Part shown: positions 1-7,883 of the stretch, one piece after another
How the letters are laid out: every line of letters starts with the position of its first letter
Position numbering within the stretch: the first letter of the stretch is position 1
NCBI GenBank assembly: GCA_964540765.1
Contig: CAZINW010000021.1
Span: forward strand, 1-33,991
DNA length: 33,991 nt
Direction: 5' to 3'
DNA from: CAZJLN01 sp964540765
GTDB lineage: Bacteria; Chloroflexota; Anaerolineae; Anaerolineales; Anaerolineaceae
Notes under the pieces: generated by a model
The model's input: the letters and a program-made list of their open reading frames with translations, nothing else
Database searches by the model: none
What the model was told of the DNA's origin: nothing
Position numbers and translations under genes: made by a program

Positions 1-113
1 ATGGTACATATGGTGCAAATGGATTAAACAGATTGGCACCCCACTGGGAACAAAATTACCTCGAAGTGACACTGACTAATGACTGAAGACTATCGACTAA
101 TGACTTCCCCTGC

Positions 114-677
114 TTACCTGATCGTCCTGAAGTCAGTGCTGATGCTGCCATCTTTGGCAATGCGCAGGACGCCGAACTGCGGGTGGTACTTATTAAGGCG
201 GCAGGGGAGGATGGCACCCGGGTTGAAGAAGCGTCGCCCGTTCATAGTTTCGTCCACCTGGATGTGGGTGTGCCCGTAAATGATCAGGTCAGCATCTGGG
301 AATGTCTTCTGCAGCATTTCCTGGTAATGTGTGTAGGATACATTGTGCCTCAAGATCACAAAGTGAAACAGGTCGTGCAGGTACTGGAAAAGGGAAATGT
401 GACCATGCGCCAGACCGATGCGGGCGCCATTCAGCTCAAGCGTCAGGGATTTGGGCAGGTGCAGTCCCCGGAACCAATCGCGGTTGCCCTGGACGGTATG
501 TACAGGTGCGATCTCAGCCAACTGGTCCAACACAGACTGGGTGCAGACATCACCGCTGTGCAGGATCAGGTCAGGCTGCTCGGCTGCGATCTGTGGGAGC
601 AGGTCAGGCGGGAGTGTGGGCATGCGGTCGGGCACATGCGTATCCCCGAGGACGCAGATGACGAGTTCTTCAGGCAT
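114..677 (-). CDS. YfcE/MJ0936-type calcineurin-like metallophosphoesterase
   Basis: Predicted cytoplasmic metal-dependent phosphodiesterase or phosphatase of 187 residues. The metal-binding signatures are visible in order: GDTH (D12, H14), GDV (D43), GNRD (N65, D67), HGH (91-93) and GHTH (136-139). Small members of this family act on phosphodiesters, but the physiological substrate is often unknown and cannot be read here. I chose the ATG at 677. A TTG at 689 would add four codons, but the AAGGAG just upstream is only 1 nt from it, against 13 nt from the ATG. The gene overlaps the end of the MFS gene by 8 bp, so the two are probably cotranscribed and translationally coupled. Family call is firm, substrate unknown. 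Confidence 0.9.
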   Translation of the reverse strand: MPEELVICVLGDTHVPDRMPTLPPDLLPQIAAEQPDLILHSGDVCTQSVLDQLAEIAPVHTVQGNRDWFRGLHLPKSLTLELNGARIGLAHGHISLFQYLHDLFHFVILRHNVSYTHYQEMLQKTFPDADLIIYGHTHIQVDETMNGRRFFNPGAILPCRLNKYHPQFGVLRIAKDGSISTDFRTIR

Positions 678-1899
678 GCGTGCGTGCAAGCTCCTTTTCC
701 ATGGGTCTGAAATAATTCGCTGCCAGGATGATTGAGATCAGGTAAAGGACGGCAGTGGTGATGAAGAGCGGATCAAAGCCGTATTTGATCTGCACCAGCC
801 CGGATGCGTACAGTCCGACTGCCTGACCGACCTGCCAGCCCATGCCACGAATGCCCGCGATGGTGGACTGCTGACCGGGCGGTGAGACTTCCATGGCAAA
901 GTTCTCAAGCAGCGGCGATGAAAGCTGCATAAAGACGGTGCGCAGCAGGAAGCTGATCTGTGCCAGCCACAACCAGGGAGAAAAGCCGAGCAGCAGCAGG
1001 AAGACGATGCTGACCGCCTGGGTGACGTTGGTGGCGACGATCTTGCTGCGCATTTTGCGTGCCAGCCAGGGAGCACTGATCGAGCCGATCACAACCAGCA
1101 GCGAAGAAAGGCTGTAAAGAAGCCCCAATGCCTGATCGCTCATGAGGTGTTCCTCGCGGAAGAACACGTTGAGATAAGGAATTAGCAAGGCAGCGCCCAA
1201 ACCGACAAACATATTGATGACGAAGAGCTGGCGTATGATCTTGCGCGAGAAGAGCTCCTTGATCGAGAGGATGGGGGATGGTGGGGCGCCGTCTTCCAGC
1301 TTATGCAGGTTTTTACCTTTGATCATCAAAAGCGGGATGAGACAGGTGGCTCCCAGGCAGATGCCCGCCAGGATGACCAGTTGGTAGGCAGCTGCAGTGA
1401 TGTCCTGAATGCCAAGGTAGTGCGCTGCCAGCGTGGGCAACTGCCCGGCGATGAGGTTACCGACCATGCCTGCAAAGGTCAGCAGGCTGAAGTTGAGGCT
1501 GAAATAGAGCGTGCGGTTTTGCTCACTGGAGGATTCCATGATAAAGGGGGGTGTGGCAACGCGGTAGAGCATCAGCCCGGCACCCTGGACAGCGCCCATC
1601 AAAATGATCTGCCAGTGTGCCTGGAGGATGATCTGGAGGGCCATACCCAGCAAGCCGATGGTGAGACCGATGATGAGGGATTTACGGTAGCCGATGCGGT
1701 CAGCCAGTTTGCCGAGTGGCAAGCCTAAAAGGAGCGCGGTCAGGGGTGAGATGGCGCGGATCAGCCCGAGGGTGTCCTTGCCAACCCCACTGGAGAGCAT
1801 GTAAAGGTTAAAGAAGAGCTCCCAAAAGCTGTACGCAATCCCGTAGAGAACGGTGGCGGTGAGGAAGAGTTTGGCGGGGCGGTTGAAGGTGGTTCTCAT
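670..1899 (-). CDS. Major facilitator superfamily transporter
   Basis: Integral membrane transporter of 409 residues with about 12 hydrophobic segments, the usual MFS size. The loop between TM2 and TM3 carries a good MFS motif A (GKLADRIGYRK, about residue 63). A long polar central loop (around residues 190-215) separates the two six-helix halves. Substrate is not readable; the general form resembles drug or metabolite exporters, but that is only inference. It starts at an ATG with no strong ribosome site. It is the first gene of a two-gene unit with the overlapping phosphoesterase downstream. Confidence 0.88.
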   Translation of the reverse strand: MRTTFNRPAKLFLTATVLYGIAYSFWELFFNLYMLSSGVGKDTLGLIRAISPLTALLLGLPLGKLADRIGYRKSLIIGLTIGLLGMALQIILQAHWQIILMGAVQGAGLMLYRVATPPFIMESSSEQNRTLYFSLNFSLLTFAGMVGNLIAGQLPTLAAHYLGIQDITAAAYQLVILAGICLGATCLIPLLMIKGKNLHKLEDGAPPSPILSIKELFSRKIIRQLFVINMFVGLGAALLIPYLNVFFREEHLMSDQALGLLYSLSSLLVVIGSISAPWLARKMRSKIVATNVTQAVSIVFLLLLGFSPWLWLAQISFLLRTVFMQLSSPLLENFAMEVSPPGQQSTIAGIRGMGWQVGQAVGLYASGLVQIKYGFDPLFITTAVLYLISIILAANYFRPMEKELARTHA

Positions 1900-2126
1900 G
1901 GTTGTTTAAGACAAATATAGGTTTGATTTTATCATGCCAAACAGGCAGAAGGCGGGTTTTGTTACGTTTATTGCCTGCGGTGGCTTTACCAAATGTGGTC
2001 GCATATCCTATGTGGCAGATGTAAGTTCCCTTTCCAAGGTGACAGTCAAGTTGACCACAGAAATGAACTGGGGATAAATAAACCTGACGCGACTACGAGA
2101 TGGAAGATTTCAAAGGGATGCAATGA

Positions 2127-2199
2127 TAAGATCACCACGCTGCGCTCGCGCGCTCCGCTCTGCGTGCCTCCGGCGATGCGTCCCTGTGGGAATGACAAC
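2127..2199. repeat. Dispersed intergenic repeat copy (GATCxCC...AATGACAAC type)
   Basis: Begins GATAAGATCACCACGCTGCG and ends GGGAATGACAAC. The end matches those of the copies at 2206-2306, 8026-8054 and 8062-8134. The interior is variable and GC-rich. It looks like a degenerate member of a short non-coding repeat family confined to gaps between genes. Confidence 0.5.
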
Positions 2200-2205
2200 A
2201 TCGGG

Positions 2206-2306
2206 GAGATCGCCACGCTCCCAGAAAGGAACTGGGATGATATCCCAGAAAGGAACTGGGATGATATCCCAGAAAGGAGCTGGGATGATTCCCTTGCGAT
2301 GACAAC
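2206..2306. repeat. Dispersed repeat copy containing a 24-bp tandem repeat
   Basis: The element runs from GAGATCGCCACGCTC to TTGCGATGACAAC. Inside it, from 2219 to about 2290, a 24-bp unit is repeated almost three times. Units begin at 2221, 2245 and 2269, and the third has a G for an A. Each unit contains the inverted repeat ATCCCAG-AAAGGAA-CTGGGAT, so every unit can fold as a 7-bp stem, and adjacent units can also pair with each other. Confidence 0.75.
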
Positions 2307-2322
2307 ATATCGGGTTAAATCG

Positions 2323-2350
2323 GATATCCCCCGGGTTGGCGGGGGATATC
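2323..2350. repeat. Perfect 10-bp inverted repeat
   Basis: GATATCCCCC (2323-2332) and GGGGGATATC (2341-2350) flank an 8-nt loop. No U tract follows on either strand, so it is not a standard intrinsic terminator. It lies about 90 bp beyond the end of the htrA-like gene and may be a 3'-end processing structure or part of the local repeat mosaic. Confidence 0.6.
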
Positions 2351-2435
2351 GTTTCAAAGGAGGAGTTCGCAGATTGCTTCGCTGCATACCAGGAAAAACT
2401 GGGATGAGATCCGCAAAGAGGAGAAAAATGAAACC

Positions 2436-3599
2436 TTAGTTGGTGGTTGATTCTGCCAGAGTGACCTGCACCTGCTTGAGCTGCCCGTTGCGTACGAATT
2501 CTACTGTGACCTCATCGCCTGGACTGAAGCGGAAGAGAATGTTGAAGTATGAGTTCTCCGCATCGATGGCGATGCCGCCGACGCTGGTGATGATGTCATC
2601 GGTTTGCAAACCCGCCTGGCTGGCTGGGCTGTCTGCATGCAGTTGGGTGATGTAGGCACCGTATTCCACAGGCAGGCGGTACATGGTGGCGATCTCAGGT
2701 GTGATGGTCTGGACGGTTACCCCCAGGTAAGGACGGGCAAAGTAACCCTTCTCAATAATCTGGGAGGCGATGGCAGCGGCTGTATTGGAAGGGATGGCAA
2801 AGCCGAGACCTTCCGCCACAGTGCCACTATTGGAATTACGCACGATGAGGGTGTTGATGCCGATGACTTCACCGGCAAGGTTGACGAGCGGTCCGCCCGA
2901 GTTGCCCTGGTTGATGGCAGCATCGGTCTGGATAAGGCTCTCAATCTGGTAGCCTTCGCCGGTATCTATGGTGCGACCGATGGCGCTGACCACACCGACA
3001 GTGACCGTGTTCATGAATTCACCCAGGGGTGAGCCAATGGCAATCACACTTTCGCCAGAGTCGATCAGGTCTGAGTTACCAAGGGTGGCGACGGCGGGAA
3101 CACTGCCTTCGGTCTTGAGCACGGCAATATCCGAGTAGATATCCGTGCCGACGATGGTGGCATCCTGTTCGGTGCCGTCGGAGAGGATGATCTTGACTGA
3201 ATCAGTGTCCTCAACGACGTGGTCATTGGTCAGGATGTAGCCTTCGTCAGAGATGAAAAAGCCACTGCCGCTGACCGTCTGCTCAGCGGTCTGACCCCAG
3301 GGGCTCATTTGATAGGTGACGGTACCGACGACGGTGACCACGGATGGGCCTACAAGCTGGACGGATTGTGTAGTAGCTGTCTGAACGTCGGTGCTGCTGA
3401 TGACCAGTTCACTATCGGTGTTGGTGGTCAGGCTGCTAATGGGTTCAGCAAGGGGTGTGTCTGCTTCCGCGGTGATGGTGGGCTGTGAAATTTGCATGAC
3501 GCGGTAGACTGTAACCCCGCCCACGGCTGCGCCGATAAAGGCAGCCACGCCCGCGATCATAAAAACGAGTACCAAATAGATGATCTTTTTTTTGTCCAT
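2436..3599 (-). CDS. HtrA/DegP-like membrane-anchored serine protease (S1C) with PDZ domain
   Basis: Protein quality-control protease of 387 residues, anchored by one N-terminal membrane helix (about 6-33) with its body outside the membrane. The trypsin-like triad is intact: H127 in TNDHVV, D157 in YSDIAVL and S234 in QGNSGGPL. One PDZ domain follows (about 290-385, beginning near RPYLGVTV). The ATG at 3599 is preferred over a TTG at 3653 because it directly precedes the positively charged membrane anchor and has GGAGAG just upstream. A low-complexity acidic stretch (40-75) links anchor and protease. Family members cleave or chaperone misfolded envelope proteins. No neighbour points to a dedicated partner. 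Confidence 0.93.
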   Translation of the reverse strand: MDKKKIIYLVLVFMIAGVAAFIGAAVGGVTVYRVMQISQPTITAEADTPLAEPISSLTTNTDSELVISSTDVQTATTQSVQLVGPSVVTVVGTVTYQMSPWGQTAEQTVSGSGFFISDEGYILTNDHVVEDTDSVKIILSDGTEQDATIVGTDIYSDIAVLKTEGSVPAVATLGNSDLIDSGESVIAIGSPLGEFMNTVTVGVVSAIGRTIDTGEGYQIESLIQTDAAINQGNSGGPLVNLAGEVIGINTLIVRNSNSGTVAEGLGFAIPSNTAAAIASQIIEKGYFARPYLGVTVQTITPEIATMYRLPVEYGAYITQLHADSPASQAGLQTDDIITSVGGIAIDAENSYFNILFRFSPGDEVTVEFVRNGQLKQVQVTLAESTTN

Positions 3600-3792
3600 A
3601 ATTCTCTCCGATCTGTCTTTTTGCTTACCTGGGCAGGTTGTAAGCCTTCTCAAGTTGATTTTGTTTTTAATCTTGATGCCATTTTACAGGAAGGAGCAGG
3701 AGAGTGGTAGTGTATTGTGTCACGTTTATATTCCTGCTACCATGACAGGAATCATGCCTTTGGGCTGTTACAGAAGGGTGCAAGAGGTGGGA

Positions 3793-5424
3793 TCAGGCAA
3801 TGATGTTTTTGAGGTATTTCATAGACAAGTCCCCGTCTTTCAGCGTCCAGAGGATATCGGAGGTGCGCTGAATGAAGGCACGGTCATGGGCGACAATAAT
3901 GACGGAGCCATGGAAGGCTGCCAGGGCAAGCTCAAACTGCTCGCGTGAGGGAATATCGAGGTGGTTGACAGGCTCATCAAGGATGAGGCAGTTGGCACCA
4001 CTGGCAACCAGCTCTGCCAGGAGGAGGCGTGAGCGCTGCCCAAAGCTGAGATTACGGCTGGGAAGGATGACCTGCTCCTCTTCAAACAAGAAGTAATGTA
4101 GAAAATGGTGCACTTCGCTCTGACTCATGGGATTGATTGCCTGGATAAGCTGCAGCGGGGATTGCCCGGGGTCGAGAGTTTCCTGTGCCTGTGGCATGTA
4201 GCCGGGGCGTACACTGGGACCTATGCGCACAGTGCCTGCTGCCGGCTGTAATTCACCCAGCAAGGTTTTAAGCAGGGTGGATTTGCCAGCGCCGTTTGGA
4301 CCCACGAGGGCGATGCGGTCACCTTGTTTAACTGTGAGGTCAAGGTTTTTGAAGAGCCAGCCATCGCCATAGGTATGCCCCAACGTGTTTGTTTGGAAGA
4401 CGATCTGACCCTGATGGGGTGATTCGCCGAAGTTAACGCGCAGGCGCCAACTTTGATCAGGTTTTTCAACACGTTCTTCAGACTCAAGGTATTGTTCCAG
4501 GCGTTTTTCCTTGGCTTTGGCTTTTTTTGCCACCTTTTTGGCATAGCGCCGCATGGTGGAATCATTGGTGGCACGTTCAGTCTGCCTTGCCTGCTCAGCA
4601 GTGCGATGGACATCAGCTTTAAGGCGCTGGATCTCATGCTGCTGGTCCTGCCAGGATGCCAGTTGTTTTTGCAGTTCGTTTTCTTTCTGGGTGACGTAGG
4701 CGCTGTAGTTGCCGCTGTATTCCCTGAGCGTATGGGAAGATTCATCCAGTTCAAGGATGCGCCTGACGGTGCGATCCAAAAATACACGGTCGTGTGACAC
4801 GATCAGTACGGCACTATCACAGGAAGCGAGAAAATCCTCCAGCCATTCAAGCGATTCAATATCCAGGTGGTTGGTGGGCTCATCCAGAAAGAGGATATCC
4901 GGCTGAGCCAGCAGGAGCCCGGCAAGATGAACACGGGTCAATTCGCCACCGCTGAGCTGATCCAGGGACATATCAAGCAAAAGGTAGGCAAGCCCCAACC
5001 CTGCCAGAAGCTCCAGAGCACGGTATTCCCAGGTGTATCCACCAAGGGCTTCGTAATGAGTAAGAGCATCTCCGTAAGCCTGCAGGTGGGCGGGGTCAGT
5101 GGAAGGGAATGTGGCTGTATAGGCTTCGAGGTGCTCGCGCGCCTGACGTAAACCAGGGATCTGACCTTCGAGACACTGCCGGATGGTCTGATTGAGATGC
5201 AGGTACATATTTTGGGGCAGGTAACCCAGGTGGACGCCTTCCGCGGTGGTAATGGTGCCGGAATCAGGCTGAAGATTGCCAGTGATGATCTCGAGCAGGG
5301 TGCTTTTCCCGCAGCCATTGGCACCAATGAGACCAGCATGATCTGAGGGCTGGATGCTGAAGTTCACATTCTGGAGGATGGGTGTTGCCCCGTACGATTT
5401 GGAGATGCGGTTGACCTGTAGCAT
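3793..5424 (-). CDS. ABC-F family ATPase (ribosome-associated; possible antibiotic-resistance type)
   Basis: Soluble protein of 543 residues with two ATP-binding cassettes and no membrane helices, the ABC-F design. Cassette 1 has Walker A GANGCGKST (34-42), signature LSGGE (157-161) and Walker B ILFLDEPTNHLD (177-188). A charged, Lys-rich interdomain linker (about 245-325) matches the P-site tRNA interaction region. Cassette 2 has Walker A GPNGAGKST (375-383), a variant signature LSFGQ (459-463) and Walker B CLILDEPVNHLD (479-490). ABC-F proteins bind the ribosomal E site; some rescue stalled ribosomes, others dislodge antibiotics. Which applies cannot be decided by eye. The LSFGQ second signature and the attenuator at the head of this gene cluster favour the resistance type. 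The ATG has AAGGA upstream. It follows the two GNAT genes after 117 bp holding a strong hairpin. Confidence 0.9.
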   Translation of the reverse strand: MLQVNRISKSYGATPILQNVNFSIQPSDHAGLIGANGCGKSTLLEIITGNLQPDSGTITTAEGVHLGYLPQNMYLHLNQTIRQCLEGQIPGLRQAREHLEAYTATFPSTDPAHLQAYGDALTHYEALGGYTWEYRALELLAGLGLAYLLLDMSLDQLSGGELTRVHLAGLLLAQPDILFLDEPTNHLDIESLEWLEDFLASCDSAVLIVSHDRVFLDRTVRRILELDESSHTLREYSGNYSAYVTQKENELQKQLASWQDQQHEIQRLKADVHRTAEQARQTERATNDSTMRRYAKKVAKKAKAKEKRLEQYLESEERVEKPDQSWRLRVNFGESPHQGQIVFQTNTLGHTYGDGWLFKNLDLTVKQGDRIALVGPNGAGKSTLLKTLLGELQPAAGTVRIGPSVRPGYMPQAQETLDPGQSPLQLIQAINPMSQSEVHHFLHYFLFEEEQVILPSRNLSFGQRSRLLLAELVASGANCLILDEPVNHLDIPSREQFELALAAFHGSVIIVAHDRAFIQRTSDILWTLKDGDLSMKYLKNIIA

Positions 5425-5454
5425 GGTCTTCTTCCTTTAATATATATACTGATA

Positions 5455-5514
5455 TCACCAAGCACACAACAAGTCTGGTATGTGAGGGGCGACGCCGGGG
5501 TGTTGTTCCTTCAT
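5455..5514 (-). CDS. Possible 19-codon upstream ORF before the ABC-F gene
   Basis: An ATG at 5514 opens 19 codons ending in TGA at 5455, 30 nt before the ABC-F start. AGAGG lies 6 nt ahead of it, an acceptable ribosome site. That site sits inside the 5' arm of a 12-bp hairpin (5484-5526), and the ATG starts the loop. Such an arrangement would suit translational control of the ABC-F gene, but a short ORF of this kind can arise by chance, so confidence is low. Confidence 0.25.
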   Translation of the reverse strand: MKEQHPGVAPHIPDLLCAW

Positions 5515-5526
5515 GCGTCGCCTCTC
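5484..5526 (-). repeat. 12-bp hairpin between GNAT and ABC-F genes
   Basis: 5484-5495 pairs with 5515-5526 over 12 positions (one G-U wobble), leaving a 19-nt loop. No U run follows on the minus strand, so termination is unlikely. It may be a processing, stability or translational-control element in the GNAT/ABC-F transcript. Confidence 0.6.
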
Positions 5527-5541
5527 AATTGTTCGATTGGA

Positions 5542-6564
5542 TCAATCTGCCTTCAGCGGTTTGCGATAGACGATCGTTTTTTTGTAGGCGCGGTAGCCCA
5601 AACCTTCGTAGAGATGGAAGGCACCATTGGGGTTGTTGGTATCCACCCCGAGGGCAACTTCGCTCATGCCAAGGGCTTTATGCATGTGCATGGAGCGCAC
5701 GATGAGGGCTTTGGCAACACCTTTACCACGCCAGGGACGGCGCACGCTGATGCCTTCGGTCCAGCCGCGTTGGCGGTGGTATTCCTGGTTTTCAGCGGTG
5801 TCGATGTAATTCTGCACCTGCCCGACGACCTGGTCACCATCCCAGGCAACCTGCCAGAGATGCGGCTGGAACCAGCGCGAGTTACGCCATTCTGCGTATT
5901 CCTCGTCAGCAGGCTCGGCAAAGCCCCAATGATCGCGGAAGGCTTCGTTGCCTGCCTGCCAAATCTGGTCATGCTGGTCAGGGGTGACCGGACGGACATT
6001 GATGCCCTGCGGCAATTCAGCAACAGGGATGTGGTCAAGCGGGCGCGACATGAGGGTGAAATAGCGCACGGGCTGGTAACCATGAGCGGCGAAGAGGGAA
6101 ATCTTGTCCGGCTGGAATTCGGTGACTTCAGTGGAAAGCCAGCGATCCCCATTTTTGGGGTGGGCAGATGCAATTTGCGCCAGCCTGGCTTCAATCCAGC
6201 GCAGGATGGCTTCTTCGATGCCTTTACTGCGCCATTGGGGTACCAGGAAGAAGAAATGGGTGTAGATGCGGGCTTTGGGGCTTTCCTCCTCGAACCAGGA
6301 AACGCGTGCATAGCCAACGACCTCGTTTTTAATTTCAGCGAAGAGCATATCCTGGTAGGGATCGCAGTTGCTGAGATGGGCGTATTGATTGTGCAGGTCA
6401 GCCACGCTCTCACTGCGCTCATCGCGGTCAGTGTCCTTGCAGGCGTTAATGACCGCGATCATCTTCGGGTAATCGGACTCACCTTCAAAGCGGCGGAAGC
6501 GCAAGCCGTGAATGGCTGGCTTGCCGGGGACATTCAAATTTTTGGCGACTGGTAGTACAAACAT
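5542..6564 (-). CDS. Double-GNAT acetyltransferase (paralogue 1)
   Basis: Predicted cytoplasmic acetyl-CoA-dependent N-acetyltransferase of 340 residues with two GNAT-fold halves, the layout of MshD-type proteins. The C-terminal half has the best acetyl-CoA motif A (RRPWRGKGVAKAL, about 275-287), followed by a typical motif B ending LYEGLGY. The N-terminal half has a weaker RSKGIEEAILR segment (about 112-122). It shares the architecture and the FRDHWG/FHDHWG motif with the adjacent upstream gene, so the two are paralogues. Start ATG has GGAG at 8 nt, inside the end of the upstream gene, only 4 bp away. Substrate unknown; aminoglycoside or peptide-antibiotic acetylation is possible given the ABC-F neighbour but is not shown. 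Confidence 0.85.
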   Translation of the reverse strand: MFVLPVAKNLNVPGKPAIHGLRFRRFEGESDYPKMIAVINACKDTDRDERSESVADLHNQYAHLSNCDPYQDMLFAEIKNEVVGYARVSWFEEESPKARIYTHFFFLVPQWRSKGIEEAILRWIEARLAQIASAHPKNGDRWLSTEVTEFQPDKISLFAAHGYQPVRYFTLMSRPLDHIPVAELPQGINVRPVTPDQHDQIWQAGNEAFRDHWGFAEPADEEYAEWRNSRWFQPHLWQVAWDGDQVVGQVQNYIDTAENQEYHRQRGWTEGISVRRPWRGKGVAKALIVRSMHMHKALGMSEVALGVDTNNPNGAFHLYEGLGYRAYKKTIVYRKPLKAD

Positions 6565-6568
6565 GATC

Positions 6569-7600
6569 TTACTCCGTTGTTGTTATTTCGTGTGTGGTCA
6601 GGTCCTTGCCAGGACGCAACTCTTTGTGATAGGTATCGTACTGCCGGACAACATGCATGCCGGCTTTTTCATAGAGGCGGGTGGCATCCGTCAGGCTGGC
6701 GGCATCAACTGCCAGACCGACCTTGCGCTGCCCGCGCTGGTAGAGGGCGTAAAAGGCATGTTGCAGGAGCGCCATTCCCAGCCCACGGCGCCTATAGGGG
6801 CGCAGGACGGCGAGCTTATCCACCCAACCGAGTTGAGGATCTTCGGGGATGTGAGTTTTGCAGAAGCAAATGCCAGCAATGCGGGTGCCATCGAGCGCGA
6901 GAAACCAGAGGGAAGGGTCAAAATTTGGATCATTGGCGATATCATGCTGCCAGTGTGCCAGCTCCTGCTCATAAGGACGCTCAAGGTGTCCCCAGTGATC
7001 GTGGAAGCCTTCCTGGATAGCATGCACTGCCATGCCAAACTCCTCTGGATAAGCCATCTCGCGGATGTGAAAGCCGTTTGGCTCTGGCTGCTGTGGTGCC
7101 TGCTCCAGTTCGATCAGCATGCGGTGATAATGCCGCACCAGTTTGAAATCAGCGGCTTCCAGCATGCGGCGGTACTTTTCATCCTTACTATTCATGCCAT
7201 ATGCCAGCATCACGCGCGCATCCCCAGGCGCCAGGGTGATGCGTTGGCGTGCTGCTCCTTCTGACCATGCCAGCATTTCCAACGCCAGCGGTTGCTGCCA
7301 GAGCTCAGGCTGGATCTCGACCCAGGCATATTTTGCCACATGCGGCGCCTCGGGGTCCCAGATATCACAATAGCCAATAATGCGACCGGTCTCATCAACA
7401 AGGACGCGGGTGGTGGTTTCCAGATCCACGCCGGGGCTGGTCCAGTCAGAGAGCATCTCTTCAATGGTGATATCGGCATGACCGAGGACGGCAGTGGCGC
7501 TGGCTTGCATGATGGCGACGACCTCATGGGCATCCGCGAGGGTGAATGGGCGCAGGGTGCAGCCTTTTTTAGTGGTGATGATGATATGGTTGTTTGTCAT
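6569..7600 (-). CDS. Double-GNAT acetyltransferase (paralogue 2), first gene after the attenuator
   Basis: Protein of 343 residues with two GNAT folds. The N-terminal half is degenerate. The C-terminal half has a clear acetyl-CoA loop (LRPYRRRGLGMALL, about 263-276) and a RLYEKAGM motif B. It resembles the next gene in length, domain order and the FHDHWG motif, suggesting duplication. ATG at 7600 has AGGAG about 9 nt upstream. The 5' leader (7601-7877) holds a small ORF and two intrinsic terminators, so expression should depend on read-through. Substrate not recognisable. Confidence 0.85.
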   Translation of the reverse strand: MTNNHIIITTKKGCTLRPFTLADAHEVVAIMQASATAVLGHADITIEEMLSDWTSPGVDLETTTRVLVDETGRIIGYCDIWDPEAPHVAKYAWVEIQPELWQQPLALEMLAWSEGAARQRITLAPGDARVMLAYGMNSKDEKYRRMLEAADFKLVRHYHRMLIELEQAPQQPEPNGFHIREMAYPEEFGMAVHAIQEGFHDHWGHLERPYEQELAHWQHDIANDPNFDPSLWFLALDGTRIAGICFCKTHIPEDPQLGWVDKLAVLRPYRRRGLGMALLQHAFYALYQRGQRKVGLAVDAASLTDATRLYEKAGMHVVRQYDTYHKELRPGKDLTTHEITTTE

Positions 7601-7630
7601 GCTCTTTTTCTCCTGCTCTGTTTGTTGCTG

Positions 7631-7677
7631 CCCGTGGTAAAAACAAAAGCCACGGGTCTTGTCTTCCCGTGGCTTTT
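7631..7677 (-). terminator. Intrinsic terminator 2 of the GNAT leader, with extra competing arm
   Basis: A perfect 12-bp stem, 7645-7656 with 7666-7677 and a 9-nt loop. On the minus strand it is followed by TTTTGTTTTT. It lies only about 45 nt before the GNAT start and downstream of its promoter, so it acts within the leader. A further CCACGGG (minus, 7631-7637) follows the U tract and could pair with the 3' arm of this hairpin instead. Confidence 0.85.
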
Positions 7678-7694
7678 GGAGGTGGATTCTTTAA

Positions 7695-7727
7695 AGAAAA
7701 AACCACGGGATTGGAATGTTCCCGTGG
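7695..7727 (-). terminator. Intrinsic terminator 1 of the GNAT leader
   Basis: 7703-7709 pairs with 7721-7727 (CCACGGG/CCCGTGG, 11-nt loop). On the minus strand it is followed by TTTTTTCTTT. The arms are the same sequences as those of terminator 2, so the 3' arm of this hairpin can also pair with the 5' arm of the next. That gives the 1:2, 2:3, 3:4 logic of classical attenuators. Confidence 0.8.
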
Positions 7728-7749
7728 CATAAACTCTGCTTCGTGTAGT

Positions 7750-7848
7750 TTAACAGGCTACAGGCACATTCCGGACATGAATCACGACAGCGCCGGAATC
7801 GGCGGAGCGGTGAAGCATGTTGGTGAAGATGTACTTGGTGCTTGTCAC
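7750..7848 (-). CDS. Putative 32-aa leader peptide of the GNAT/ABC-F operon
   Basis: A GTG at 7848 opens 32 codons ending in TAA at 7750. AGAGG sits 6 nt upstream and a sigma70-type promoter about 30-65 bp upstream. The stop codon is 22 nt before the first terminator stem. Codons in the middle contain a 7-bp inverted repeat (7768-7774 with 7793-7799), so ribosome position would change leader folding. The peptide begins MTSTKYIFTN and ends NVPVAC. I recognise no homologue. There is no run of one amino acid as in biosynthetic attenuators, so drug- or ribosome-sensing fits better than tRNA-charge sensing. Confidence 0.5.
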   Translation of the reverse strand: MTSTKYIFTNMLHRSADSGAVVIHVRNVPVAC

Positions 7849-7883
7849 GTTTGACCTCTTTCTAAAGTTAGATTAACATTGAA

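Larger units (their letters stand above)
1900..2435. other. Repeat-rich intergenic region, no gene
   Basis: 536 bp between the MFS start and the protease stop. It holds copies of the dispersed GATTGC...CAATGACAAC repeat family, a 24-bp tandem repeat and a perfect 10-bp hairpin, each listed separately. Open frames through it only follow the repeat (its unit is a multiple of three) and look non-coding. No tRNA or known RNA family was recognised. Confidence 0.7.

Noticed and set aside
2206..2306. Possible CRISPR array in the tandem repeats
   Set aside because: Units are directly adjacent with no spacers, and no cas gene is present.
1993..2439. Open frame with a repeated NWDDIPER peptide on the plus strand
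   Set aside because: The repetition is simply the 24-bp DNA repeat being a multiple of three; the frame has no ribosome site and no protein-like composition.
3730..3752. ATTCCTG/CAGGAAT inverted repeat upstream of htrA
   Set aside because: Only 7 bp with a 9-nt loop and no link to a promoter element; too weak to call an operator.
5482..6555. Long plus-strand frame (357 codons) opposite GNAT paralogue 1
   Set aside because: It mirrors the real gene on the other strand and has no recognisable domain; the minus-strand protein has clear GNAT motifs.
6512..7264. Long plus-strand frame (250 codons) opposite GNAT paralogue 2
   Set aside because: Same reason: an antisense shadow of a recognisable acetyltransferase gene.
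7601..7740. T-box or metabolite riboswitch in the GNAT leader
   Set aside because: No known riboswitch core was recognised, and the structure is explained by a leader ORF plus paired terminator arms.
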